Source: Corylus avellana
Lineage: Eukaryota; Streptophyta; Magnoliopsida; Fagales; Betulaceae
Assembly: GCF_901000735.1 (NCBI RefSeq)
Contig: NC_081544.1
Span: 16,197,394 to 16,261,393, forward strand
DNA: 64,000 nucleotides
Direction: 5' to 3'
Below the pieces are notes generated by a model. That model was not told the origin of the DNA. It worked only from the letters and a program-made list of their open reading frames with translations, and did no database searches. How positions within the stretch are numbered: the stretch's first letter is position 1; the number at the start of each line of letters is the position of its first letter. This document shows, in pieces, positions 11,164-21,340 of the stretch. The translations under genes and the position numbers were made by a program.

Positions 11164-12054
11164 TTAGTGATAGCCTGAGCGTAAATCAATTTTGGAAAAT
11201 ACACGCACTCCTTGCAACTGATCCAACAAGTCGTCAATCCTTGGCAGAGGATACTTGTTCTTAATTGTCACCTTGTTTAGCTTGCGGTAATGGATACACA
11301 TCCTCATCGACCAATCCTTCTTCTTTACGAACAACACAAGCGCTCCCCATGGTGATGTACTAGGGCGGATAAACCCCTTATCTAAAAGTTCTTGGAGTTG
11401 TTCTTTTAGCTCTTTCAACTCTGACGGTGCCATCCTATATGGTGCCTTCGATATAGGATTAGTGCCTAGTGCGCACTCGATTCCAAATTTCACCTCCCTC
11501 TGTGGCGGCAATCCAGAGTAGTCTGTTGAAAAGACATCTGGGTAATGCCACACCACAGGGATATCTCGCAAGTCCTTCTTTTCTTCCTTCGTTGGGGCGA
11601 TAACAAATGCCAAAAATGCTTGCCCTCCTCCAAGAATAAGCTTCTTGCCCCAAATGGCCGAAATTGTTGGAGGTAAAGACCTCACTCGCGATCCAATGTA
11701 CGTAACTTCTTCTTCTTCCCATGGCCCAAGTGTAACTTGCTTCTGAGTGCAATTGATAACCGCCAGGTGCTTCGCCAACCAATCCATTCCGAGAATGACA
11801 TCGTAACTAATCATAGGGAGAACAACTAAGTTTGCGGGAAGTACTCTTCCACAGATGCTAATAGGGCATCTGCTAATTGCACGCTTACACACCATAATTT
11901 TTCCTAAGGAGATAGTTACGGTGAGACCAGGTTCCAAAGTTTGCACTACAAGTCTAGATAGTCTTACAAACATAATAGATACGAAAGAGTGGGTAGCCCC
12001 AAAATCAAATAAAACTGAAGCCTCAAATCCAAGTATAGGGACGATACCAGTCAC
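11164..12054 (-). pseudogene. Ty3/gypsy protease and reverse transcriptase N-half (element A)
   Basis: A 296-residue open frame. The protease active-site block reads [12 protein letters not shown] at about residues 15-26; gypsy proteases normally have DSGATHSF, so the Ser next to the catalytic Asp is replaced by Phe. [10 protein letters not shown] follows at about residues 108-117. Reverse transcriptase begins near [20 protein letters not shown] and runs through [20 protein letters not shown] to [11 protein letters not shown], where the frame is lost. It adjoins a degraded gag zinc knuckle upstream. Confidence 0.9.
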
Positions 12055-12109
12055 TACTTCCGATCATCCCTTCGACTCTCCTGGAACAAGCGTGTAAACT
12101 CGGGCTGGT

Positions 12110-12719
12110 GCCAAAGGCTTCTAAGCGCCTCCCTTGCCCACTCAGTCCTTACTAAAGTGACCAAACTGGTCGCACCGATAGCAAGTCCCCATTGCCATTC
12201 TACAAGGTCCCTATTGAACCCTGTTACACTTTCTGCACAACTCCAGTATCTGATTCCTGTGCGGCGGAACTTAAGGGTTGTTGGAGGTACCGGATAGATC
12301 CTTGTGACCTCTAAGGTGGAAAGCTCCCCACTGCCATTCTCTTAGCTAGCCCAGCTCCTCCCGCCGAAGTACCAGGTCCTTGAGCCCTCCTCTTCTGATT
12401 CGCATACTCCGTTGCGTTCTCCTTCAGGCTTTCCTCGTAGATCGAAGCCCAATCCACTAGCTTGGACAAATCATGAATGTCGAAGCAACTCATCATAATC
12501 CGAATACGAGAGTTCAGACCTTGTTCGAACTTCTTCGCCTTCTTCTCCTCATTTGGAATGAGGTACATGCCGAATTGCGACAACTGCAGAAATTTTGCGG
12601 CGTACTCAATCATCGTCATTCCTCCTTGAACTAAGTCTAGAAATTCTTGCGCCTTCGCCTCCTCCACAACTCTGGGAAAGAAGTGCCGATTGAACTTGTG
12701 CTTGAAGATGTCCGAAGTG
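12110..12719 (-). pseudogene. Ty3/gypsy gag, C-terminal half with broken zinc knuckle (element A)
   Basis: The capsid-type frame at 12667-12311 contains EEAKAQEFLDLVQGGMTMIEYAAKFLQLS and SCFDIHDLSKLVDWASIYEESLK, typical of retrotransposon gag. Nearer the protease, a zinc knuckle reads CYRCDQFGHFSKD then TGA at 12144-12142, where the fourth ligand Cys (TGC) would be expected. The N-terminal half continues at 17480, on the far side of an inserted element. Confidence 0.85.
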
Positions 12720-12724
12720 ATAGC

Positions 12725-14105
12725 TGTTAAGTGCCAAAATATTCATATTTTAACCCTTAACTTATATTTGTTAATCCTTTATTTTCGATTAATTTATGCC
12801 ATTTTAGTTCTTTTATGTGTCTTCCATGCTTTTGTATGCTTTTGGAAGAAAAGGAAGTAAGTCAGGAAGATTTGGGCTTTAAGAGAGAAATTGAAAAAAG
12901 TTCGAGCCCCTGACAGTGCGATCGAGTGCAGGGAACCTGCGATCCAGCGCACTACCATAGAAGACAAGCGAGTGCGGCCATGTGCGATCGTGCACACAAT
13001 AGAAGAGTCTCGATCGCAAATGTGTGATCGAGCTTACACGGGTTGCAATCAATCGCACCCGTGCGCATGTGACACAAAAAGAGGCGGCCAGACTAATATT
13101 CTTTCCATATTAGGGTTTTCCAACTCCCACTTGTAATAGGAGTAAAACCATATGAATTTCCTAGGTTTACTAGTGTAACAAGGACTTCTAAAGCCTATAA
13201 ATAGACTTCTTAGCTTTTAGGAATAGGTGTGGAGAAAAGAGGCACAAGCTTTGGAAAAGAATTGAAGGCTAAATCAAGAGAAGTTTGGGTTTTTCTTCTC
13301 TTCCACCTTTTATCTTTATTATGTAGTTTATATTTTATTTGGAGCTAGATTGAAGCCCTAGTCTTGTCTTTTTAAGATTGCAATATTGGCGCATTTGCTA
13401 CAATTATATTTTAGTGTATTTAACTTGATTAATACCTATTATCTTTAATTCCTCATATGTGTTGGCCTTATCAACATATGCATGTGGTATAGACTAGTTA
13501 GTTAAATCAATTTGGATGACCGAGTCCTAGGTTTAATAAAAGTAACAAAAGATATCCAAGCCGGATTCTTGGGTTAATCAACATGGGGAACCGGGAGTAA
13601 ACACCCATGCCCTAGGCCTCGTGTGTTTGTCGATTTTCACATATTTATGCTTTCTTAAAGAACAACTTAGTAGACACTCAAGCTAAATCCATTAAGAAAG
13701 AAAAAAAAATAGAGTAGACACCCCTGCCTAATTTGTTGCTTAGAAAAATCAATAGCTTAAGGAGTAGACACCCATACCCTTAGGTTGGCAAACAATAGAT
13801 ATACCGGTATAATTGGCGCATTGGCATATTGTTATCTTAATTAGTCTGATTAGTGGTGGATATCAAAACCCTAATCCTTTTTAGTTTTGGTTTATCTTGT
13901 ATTTTATTTCTTTCTATTAAATTCAATCGTGACAATTGAATTTTATATGTGTAATTAAATAGGAATTTATTTCTAAACATAATTTACCAATCCTCGTGGG
14001 AATGATCTCGTATTTGCCTACTATACTATCGTTTGATCTTGTACACTTGCGAGTAAAACGTACCAAGTATTTGCCTATTAATTTAGGTAGGTATTTGGCA
14101 CAACA
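12725..14105 (+). repeat. 5' LTR of the Athila-like element
   Basis: A TG...CA-bounded LTR. A CpG-palindrome cluster (gcgatcgagtgc, gtgcgatcgtgcac, ttgcaatcaatcgcac and others) lies at 12915-13065. A TATA box (TATAAATA) is at 13196-13203, so transcription probably starts about 30 bases later. The 3' part carries repeated 'agtagacaccc' phrases (13670-13790). Confidence 0.9.
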
Positions 14106-14111
14106 AGTTTT

Positions 14112-14129
14112 TAGCGCCGTTGCCGGGGA
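14112..14129 (+). other. Primer binding site, tRNA-Asp type
   Basis: TAGCGCCGTTGCCGGGGA, six bases after the 5' LTR, matches the complement of a plant tRNA-Asp 3' end (TGGCGCCGTTGCCGGGGA) at 17 of 18 positions. Athila/Tat-type elements use this primer. The perfect version is at 60874-60891 on the minus strand. Confidence 0.85.
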
Positions 14130-14710
14130 TTGTGTTAAATTATGTCTAGAAAATTTTTCCTTTAGTTTAATTTAGTTTCTTTTATTTAATTTTTTTTCTC
14201 TGGTACTTTAGTTTTTAATTTTATTTGTTTTATGTTTCTGATTATCTTTGGTTAATTTTTGTGTTTTGTTCTTCTTTTTTGTTTCTGTCCGCAAAACTAA
14301 TTTAATTTGTGGCAGTGCGATCGACCGCAATCTCACTGTGATCTAGCACATTGCTGCTTGTGAGCCTTATATGCTTATGTTTTGCGACAGTACGCTCGAG
14401 CGCCCATTCCCGGGAGATCAGGCACAATTGTACGATCACGCGCATAGTCTGATAGCAGTATTGAAGCTGCTGATTTCAATTTTGCTTTTATTTTTCATTT
14501 TCATTTTCATTTTTTTATTTTCTGTTTTCTTTTATTTTGCCTTTTGTTTTATGTTTATGTTTTTAAAGTCTGTTAGTTTTTATTATTATTATTGCTATTT
14601 TGGTTTTAATTTTTCTCTGTTTTTGTCCACAACTTTGAGCTACCATGCAACAATGCGATTGCGCGCACCTCCATCCAGCAGTACTGAAGCTGCTGTACAG
14701 TCTGGCTGAA

Positions 14711-14746
14711 GACGTTAAACTTAGCGCTCATGGGAGGCACCCCATA
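14711..14746 (+). other. Conserved box in the Athila-like interior
   Basis: The 36-base segment around TTAGCGCTCATGGGAGGCAC is nearly identical on the minus strand at about 48534-48568 and 59394-59428, in the same position relative to the downstream hairpin. It lies in non-coding interior. Possible roles are an RNA packaging or translation signal; the role is not shown by the sequence. Confidence 0.6.
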
Positions 14747-14869
14747 GTTTATCCTATTATTTTTTTTACTTGTTTTTCAATTTATTTTTATGTTTATTTT
14801 TAGTTTTGTTTTTATTTCCTTTTTATTTGTTTAGTGTTTTATTTTGGAGGGACAAGTGTGCTTCAATTC

Positions 14870-14985
14870 AAGTTTGAGGGTGTGCTACAAGCCATGCTAT
14901 TTCAAACAATTTCATCCATATCCCGGGTAAATTCTTTCCATGTTATAGACACATTGGGGACAATGTGTAATTTAAGTTTGGGGGT
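14870..14985 (+). other. Internal module: polypurine-tract copy, hairpin, polypurine-tract copy
   Basis: AAGTTTGAGGGTGTG (14870-14884) and TTTAAGTTTGGGGGT (14971-14985) both resemble the family's terminal polypurine tract. Between them, 14949-14968 is ACACATTGGGGACAATGTGT, a perfect 8-bp stem with a GGGA loop of the GNRA class. The same order and the identical hairpin occur at 48311-48330 and 58748-58767 on the minus strand. I infer an RNA-level or priming function. Confidence 0.65.
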
Positions 14986-16082
14986 TTGGGAAACACTTTA
15001 CACACACTTTGTCCTAGTTTTATGTCATTTTTATTTTGTGAAAAGAAAAAAAATTGTGAATATATATATATGTGTGTGTGTGTGTGTGTTCATGTTTGTC
15101 TTAAAATTTTGAACACACGATCTGATAATTGAATTTTTCAGTTTGGTTAATTGTTTAGGACAATTGAGAATTCACATGTTTGATCTGAGATTATACAAGC
15201 ACATTAGCACATAATTTGTGGGGTATGACATGAAGTTTGATGTGTGTGTTTCTATGTCTTGGGTGAAACTAGATGATCTATTAGATGGATACTTTGACAT
15301 ATATATATGTGATAAAAAAAAAATGATCATTGATAAACTTTTCACTAAGTAACTGGAGTTCTTGCTTCAAAGCATTGAGTGTTCACGTCACAAGGTGAAA
15401 AATTTTGATTTGGTTAATGTCATGGTTAGTTTGGTTTCGTAGCCTTTTTTACTCGAGTTAGTAAGTCCTAGGGGTGTCTCTACACCTAATGCCCTAAAAC
15501 CATCTGGTCTATGAGTCATTGACTTAACACTCGTTACATGGGTCAATTAGAAAGCTTAAGGGAACCAAGCATTGCACAACCTGACAAAGAAAAAAAAATA
15601 AAAATAAAAGTGAAAAAATGCCATTGTTGTTCATTCTAATAGGGATTTCAGTGAACTTCGAGATATTGAGACATTTCACGTTGGAAATAATTGGAAACTT
15701 CATATTTATGTGCTAGTTCACTTTACACTGTTTCAAACTTGTGATGCCTTAGCATGTCTTTTGTAAGTGATTAAACTTTAAAATTCCAATTCATTGTGAA
15801 GATGGAGTTTACCTTTTTAAGCTTGCTAATGAATGAGAATCATGGTTTTGAGTGATACCTTAATTTTTGAATAACATGAACTTTTGCATGATGTTTGTGG
15901 GTAACATTTCTGAAAAACCCTTACCAGACTTCACTCGTCATCTAGGGAATTCCTAGGGGTTTAAAAGGCTTGTTGCATATGCTAAATGCAATCGTACATC
16001 CCACGAAAGATGGATTTATCTTTCTGTTTTCTGTTTTTCCATTTAGTTTTTAGTTTTGTATTGCTAAGGGACTAGCAATATG

Positions 16083-16096
16083 TAAGCTTTGGGGTG
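16083..16096 (+). other. Polypurine tract of the Athila-like element
   Basis: TAAGCTTTGGGGTG lies immediately before the 3' LTR, the position where plus-strand DNA synthesis is primed. Sister elements have the cleaner version TAAGTTTGGGGGTG (minus strand, just above 45889). Confidence 0.75.
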
Positions 16097-17475
16097 TGTT
16101 AAGTGCCAAAATATTCATATTTTAACCCTTAACTTATATTTGTTAATCCTTTAGTTTTGATTAATTTGTGCCATTTTAATTCTTTTATGTGTTTTCCATG
16201 CTTTTGTAGGCTTTTGGAAGAAAAGAAAGTAAGCCTGGAAGATTTGGGCTCAAAGAGAGAAATTGGGAAAAGTTGAAGCCCCTGACAGTGAGATCGAGCG
16301 CAGGGAACCTGGGATCGAGCACACTACCAGAGAAGACAAGCGAGTGCGGCCATGTGCGATCGTGCGCACAATAGAAAAGTCTCGATTGTAGACGTGCGAT
16401 CGAGTGCACATGGGTTGCGATCGATCGCACCTGTGCGCAGGTGACACAACAAGAGGCGGCCAGGCTGATATTCTTTCCATATTAGGGTTTTCCAACTCCC
16501 ACTTGTAATAGGAGTAAAACCATACGAATTTCCTAGGTTTACTAGTGTAACAAGGACTTCTAAAGCCTATAAATATACCTCTTAGCTTTTAGGAATAGGT
16601 GTGGAGAAAAGAGGCACAAGCTCTGGAAATGAATTGAATGCTAAATCAAGAGGAGTTTGGGTTTTTCTTCTCTTCCACCTTTTATCTTTATTATGTAGTT
16701 TATATTTTATTTAGAGCTAGATTGAAGCCCTAGTCATGTCTTTTTAAGATTGCAATATTGGCGCCTTTTCTTCAATTATATTTTGGTGTATTTAACTTGA
16801 TCAATACCTGTTATCTTGAATTCCTTATATGTGTTTGCATGATCAACATATGCTTGTGGTATGGATTAGTTAGTTAAATCAATTTGGATGACCAAGTCCT
16901 GGGTTTAATAAAGTAACAAAAGATATCCACGCCGGATTCGTGGGTTAATCAACATGGGGAACCGGGAGTAAACACCCATGCCCTAGACCTTGTGTGTTTG
17001 TCGATTTCCACAGATTTATGCTTTCTTAAAGAACAACTTAGTAAATACTCATGGTAAATCCTTTAAGAAAGAAAAGAATTAGAGTAGACACCCATGCCTA
17101 ATTTGTTGCTTAGGGAAATCAATAGCTTAAGGAGTAGACACCCATACCCTTAGGTTGGCAAACATTAGATATACCCGTATAATTGGCGCATTAGCATATT
17201 GTTATCTTAATTAGTTTGATTAGTGGTGGATATTAAAACCCTAATCCTTTTTAGTTTTTGTTTATCTTGTATTTTATTTCTTTTTATTAAATTCAATCGT
17301 GATAATTGAATTTTATATGTGTAATTAAATAGGAATTTATTTCTAAACACAACTTACCAATCCTCGTGGGAATGATCCCGTATTTGCCTGCTATACTATC
17401 ATTCGATCTTGTGCATTTGCGAGTAAAACGTGCCAAGTATTTGCCTATTAATTTAGGTGGGTATTTGGCACAACA
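16097..17475 (+). repeat. 3' LTR of the Athila-like element
   Basis: It matches 12725-14105 end to end, with scattered mostly transition differences. The CpG-palindrome cluster lies at 16285-16440 (including the gttgcgatcgatcgcacc type) and the TATA box at 16568-16575. Confidence 0.9.
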
Positions 17476-17480
17476 ATAGC

Positions 17481-17822
17481 AGTATCTGATCCCGAATCAG
17501 TGACAAGTATAACCTTCTTGTCTTGCCACTAGCGCGTCGCCTCTCCAATTAACTTATAAGTAGCATAAGCCACCTTCTGCTCATTGGTGCATCTAGTAGT
17601 GGCTAACAGCTCCTCCACATCATTCAGCCAGTTCTCCGCGCTGATATGATCGCCTCTCTCATCGAAGCTCTCCGAATGATGACTGCATAAGTCCTTTAAA
17701 GAACAACCAAATCCTTCAACTAGCCGCCTTGCAATTCTATATCGGTCCAGAGCTGACACTAGCTGACCAATCGCATCCTTCAGGGTGGCATTCTCTGCAA
17801 TGAAGAGCAGAGTTAAAACCAT
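17481..17822 (-). pseudogene. Ty3/gypsy gag, N-terminal half (element A)
   Basis: The frame at 17822-17529 starts just downstream of the primer site and LTR. It contains GDHISAENWLNDVEELLATTRC, the gag N-terminal signature. One in-frame stop (TAG, probably from TGG) precedes WQDKKVILVTDSGSDTAI. The frame then continues without shift across the 5-bp target duplication into SDIFKHKFNRHFFPRVVEEAKAQEF at 12719. This shows directly that the Athila-like element split this gag. Confidence 0.85.
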
Positions 17823-17946
17823 CTCGTCTAGAACAGAACAACCACCCTAGAGGCTAAGTCCTAGCAGCTTATCTAACCTATACTTTGGTGTGATCATAGC
17901 CTAGGTTCTCTCTTTCCTTTTATCCTATAGTCTTTTCAGAGCATAA

Positions 17947-17959
17947 GGCTCTGATACCT
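17947..17959 (-). other. Primer binding site of gypsy element A (tRNA-iMet type)
   Basis: The minus strand reads AGGTATCAGAGCC directly after the LTR end, matching the complement of the initiator-Met tRNA 3' end that most plant gypsy elements use. It shows that the LTR at 17962-20105 is the 5' LTR of the interior to its left. Confidence 0.85.
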
Positions 17960-17961
17960 AC

Positions 17962-20105
17962 TGTAATGACCTCGATGGGCAAATCAATTAACTGGTAATT
18001 GGTACCCCATGGTTAGTCTCCTAGCCCTATCTCTCACGGGACAAGACTCAGTGATTACAACCTCTCATAAGCAAGAGTCCTCTGTGGAAGACATTCTAAA
18101 CTATAGGAATAGAGAGTAATAATGAAGCAATCACACATTCATACACACGAGTAAGCATAATTCCTCATAATATAAAAGTAGTCACCATGTGTACCGGTCA
18201 TCAGAACATCATCAAAATAAACAGTTACATCCCATAACATAATTGTCTTACAAAAGATCAATAGATCAAATCCTAAGTTTAAGCAAGGCTATAGAGATAA
18301 TAATCTTGATCATGTCTGCCTGGGTAGTTCCTCCATCATCCCACTTGGACTTCAACCAAATTGAGTCCATATCCTCAACAATGACTCGGATCAGGTCCTG
18401 CGCAATCACGCATGTCTAGTCGGTAGGCATCGTCGTCTATGCTAGCTAAACTGTGCAATTATTCGGAATGAAGGGGAAAAACATAAAATAAAAAGTGGGT
18501 AAGTCTAAATAATTAGTGAATGTTAACGCAGATAATACCCATGTCTGTTTAGTGATAAACTCTATTTTATAAAGTATGCAACAGTTCCATTATGACAGTT
18601 TTTTGTAAGTGTGATATAAATATATGATATATGCATAAGATATAGAGTAACAATGATAGTTCAACAGTATGGTCTAACCGAGATATCACCCCTTCTCAGT
18701 AGGGTTGGCACTATCCCAAGGAACTTGTGTAATACAACACTGGTGCCCTGAATATTGTACACCACCGTACATCCCATTAGCGGGACAACCGACTCCAACC
18801 TCGGGTGGCCCACACCACTAATGAAGTCCGTCTTGTAATGACTGCCCGTTAAGGCTACGTCGGTCACGAAACAACAATTGGATCCAAGGCCCATGTAACA
18901 CACACATTTGACCATAAAGTTGACATGTATAGTAAGCCCATGACCGTTATCCCGAACGTACCAGTGTACCATGTCATACGATGCAATTAATCTTGTTTAC
19001 ATGCGTGCCTTTTTTACAAGTCTCACTTTCATTAACATGTTCAGCACAACATTTTTCCACAAAAAGCTAGAGTTCATGTACAATAAAGTGTAGATCGTGA
19101 GAGTTGCAAATATGCATGTTTTGGTACACAAAATATACATGCAATGTGGGAAAATAAATGGCGAGCATTATGTGAGTTAAGACTCACCTAGGTCGGAAAA
19201 AGTCTCCGAATATTCCTCCAAACGGTCCGGGTTCTCTAAATCTGTGGAAAACCTTCTATTAGCCTTAAGTCTGACTTAAAACAAGCCTAAAACATGAAAA
19301 CCGAAGCTATTGAACGGCTGGCCAAAATAGCATTCCCTGAAATGCTTCTGACCGTATGTCCGAGCTCGAGGCTGTACGTCCGCCCAGAAGGTTTTCAGGT
19401 GGAACCTCATTTTGTCCATGCATCCTCCTATACTCCCAAACCAATTTCTAAGGTTACCAAAAGGTTTTCTAAGACTTCCAATCTCAAAATAAGGTCTCCA
19501 TGCATACGAAAACACGTTCGATAAAGGTAAAACTCTAATCCGCCAAGATTAAAGCATAACCTAGATAGAAACTCAAAACAACAATTAAGATAGTCTAATC
19601 AAGCCTTAATGACATAGAAAGAAAAGTTAAGCGTAGAAGGTTACCTCCTAGAAGCAACTTTGAAGAACCTCATCTCCTTCTTCACAAAAACTCACAAAAC
19701 TCACAAGAACACACTCTCACAAAGTTTCTGGGAGCCTGGGGGCGAAAATGGGTGTGAGAGGTCAAAGGTAAGGGGGGTATTTATAGATGAAAAAAAGCAG
19801 TGGGCGCTGCCAACTATTCTGAAAAGTAACGGACGTCCAGGTACTATCCAGAGGTTTTCCAAAAAGCAGCGTGCGTCCGGTGGTCCCACATCGTACGTCC
19901 TTGTACTTTTTGCATGCGTACGTACGATGGTCCCCCCGTGTATGTCCTCTACTAGCGACAGAAGCGTACATCCGGTACTGATGGATGTATGTCCGGTCAG
20001 AAAGTCCAAAATTCCCAAAGTGCCCTTCCAACTGTTCTTAGTGACCCAAGACCCAAATTAACCCTCTAAGCTACCTGAGCTTAGTTAATTATTTGGGTCA
20101 CTACA
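17962..20105 (-). mobile_element. Shared Ty3/gypsy LTR (5' LTR of A and 3' LTR of B)
   Basis: A TGTAATGACC...GGGTCACTACA unit of 2144 bp. On the minus strand it is preceded by a polypurine tract and gypsy pol (element B) and followed by a primer site and gypsy gag (element A). The minus-strand TATA box is at 19785-19778. Upstream of it (19800-20000) lies a cluster of GTACGTAC/acgtccggt-type motifs. A duplicated block at 18661-18990 resembles those at 5345-5680 and 44170-44500. Confidence 0.88.
19778..20005 (-). promoter_or_regulatory. LTR promoter: TATA box with GTACGTCCG cluster
   Basis: The minus strand has TATAAATA at 19785-19778. Upstream are repeats of the type cgtacgtccggt (gcgtgcgtccggtgg, catcgtacgtcct, gcgtacgtacgatgg, gcgtacatccggtac, ggatgtatgtccggtc). 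Variants differ mainly by CpG decay. More copies occur inside the LTR at 19355-19390. Confidence 0.5.
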
Positions 20106-20119
20106 TTCTCCCCTCCATA
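20106..20119 (-). other. Polypurine tract of gypsy element B
   Basis: The minus strand reads TATGGAGGGGAGAA directly before TGTAGTGACC, after the phrase TTTCGAGGACAAAATTTTTA that is typical of plant gypsy elements upstream of the 3' LTR. It shows that the shared LTR is also a 3' LTR for the interior to its right. Confidence 0.8.
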
Positions 20120-20578
20120 TAAAAATTTTGTCCTCGAAATTTCTAGATAGAATACCAAAAGAACAGCATTCCAAAGGAGTAGAATGTTACCTCTCATCCG
20201 TAGTGTCATCAACATCGTGCTCAGTAGGCTAATGGGCTATCTCCTCCCATCTGTTTACTGGCACCACTTCGTCCTCAAACAACTGCGAAAAGTCACGTCG
20301 TAAGTAATCTAACGCATCATACTCAATGTTCCCAACGCTATACCAGTCATCATCAATCTCAACTCTTAAATCCATCAGCTCACAAAATGAGTAGTTCTAC
20401 ATGCAATCTGGGTCGACTAGTATAGGTGCCATGATCCTGTAGAGGAAAACAAACTCTTTCTTAGTCGACTATTTCATTATGTAAAACAGAAATAGGTATA
20501 CTATTCAAGCATAATCTTGAATAAAAGAGTCATACACAATTACTCAAACAAATGCGGATGATGCCTCCGCATGTCTTG

Positions 20579-21340
20579 CTACGCCTCCGATGATGCTTCC
20601 TTGACACCATGGTTACGCCACAATACCTTAACAATAGGAATCGTATGGGTACGTAGCACCTGCTCCTTTCTATCTACGAACTTCACTGGCTCCTCGATGT
20701 AGGTCAATCCCTCCTGGATTCCTAGTGGTCTGTATTCCACAATTATGTCAGGGTTAGCGACATACTTCCTCAGCATTGAGACGTGGAAAACATCATGCGT
20801 CCCAACCAAGTCTAAGGGTAAGGCGACTCTGTATGCCAATCTCCCCACTCTTTGGGTGATTTCAAACGGTCCAATAAATCAAGGGCTAAGCTTCCCCTTC
20901 TTCCTAAATCGCATCAATCACCTCATGGGTGATATCTTAAGGAATACATGATCTCCGACTTCAAATTCCAACGGTCACCTCCTATTATCGGCATAAGTCT
21001 TTTGCCGACTTTGAGCTGCACTCATCCTTTACTTAATGATGAGCACTTTGTCTTGAGTATCTTGAATTCATTCCGGCCCCAACGTCTGCCTCTCGTCGAC
21101 GTTGTCCTTATACAAGGGTTATTGACACTTCTGTCCATACAGTGCTTCATAAGGTGGCATTCCAATAGTCGCTAGATAGCTGTTATTGTAGGCGAACGCA
21201 ATCAAGGAAAGGTACTGGACCCAACTACCATTGAAATCCAATACACAAGCTCATAACATATCTTCAAGGATTTGTTTAGTCTGCTCTGACTGACCATCCG
21301 TCTGCGGGTGAAAAGTGGTACTAAAATTCAACTCCATCCC
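20579..21340 (-). pseudogene. Ty3/gypsy integrase C-terminus (element B)
   Basis: The open frame at 20848-20579 contains GRLAYRVALPLDLVGTHDVFHVSMLRKYVANPDIIVEY, then GIQEGLTYIEEPVKFVDRKEQVLR, the linker and tail of plant chromovirus-like integrases. It is closely related to element A at 8.9-9.2 kb but keeps the tail that A has lost. More decayed integrase sequence continues up to 21335, where a solo LTR interrupts it. Confidence 0.85.

Larger units (their letters stand above)
12725..17475 (+). mobile_element. Non-autonomous Athila-like LTR retrotransposon, complete, with 5-bp target duplication
   Basis: The LTRs are 12725-14105 (1381 bp) and 16097-17475 (1379 bp), both TGTTAAGTGCC...GGCACAACA. 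The target duplication ATAGC lies at 12720-12724 and 17476-17480. A tRNA-Asp-type primer site follows the 5' LTR and a polypurine tract precedes the 3' LTR. The 1.99-kb interior has no gag or pol, so it depends on another element for proteins. By my count the LTRs differ at about 17 of the first 210 aligned bases, so the insertion is not recent. It interrupts the gag of the gypsy element on the opposite strand. Confidence 0.93.

Noticed and set aside
12905..13080. CRISPR-like array because of repeated short palindromes
   Set aside because: Spacing is irregular, repeats are degenerate, the context is a plant LTR promoter, and no cas genes exist here.
14371..14709. 112-residue Phe/Leu-rich membrane-like ORF
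   Set aside because: Lies in the T-rich non-coding interior of the non-autonomous element; composition explains it and sister elements lack it.
17947..17959. tRNA fragments at retrotransposon primer sites
   Set aside because: These are only the 12-18 base complements of tRNA 3' ends next to LTRs, not tRNA genes.
19660..20061. 133-residue plus-strand ORF and overlapping minus ORFs
   Set aside because: They lie in the LTR promoter region rich in GTACGTCC motifs; no protein family and overlapping frames on both strands.
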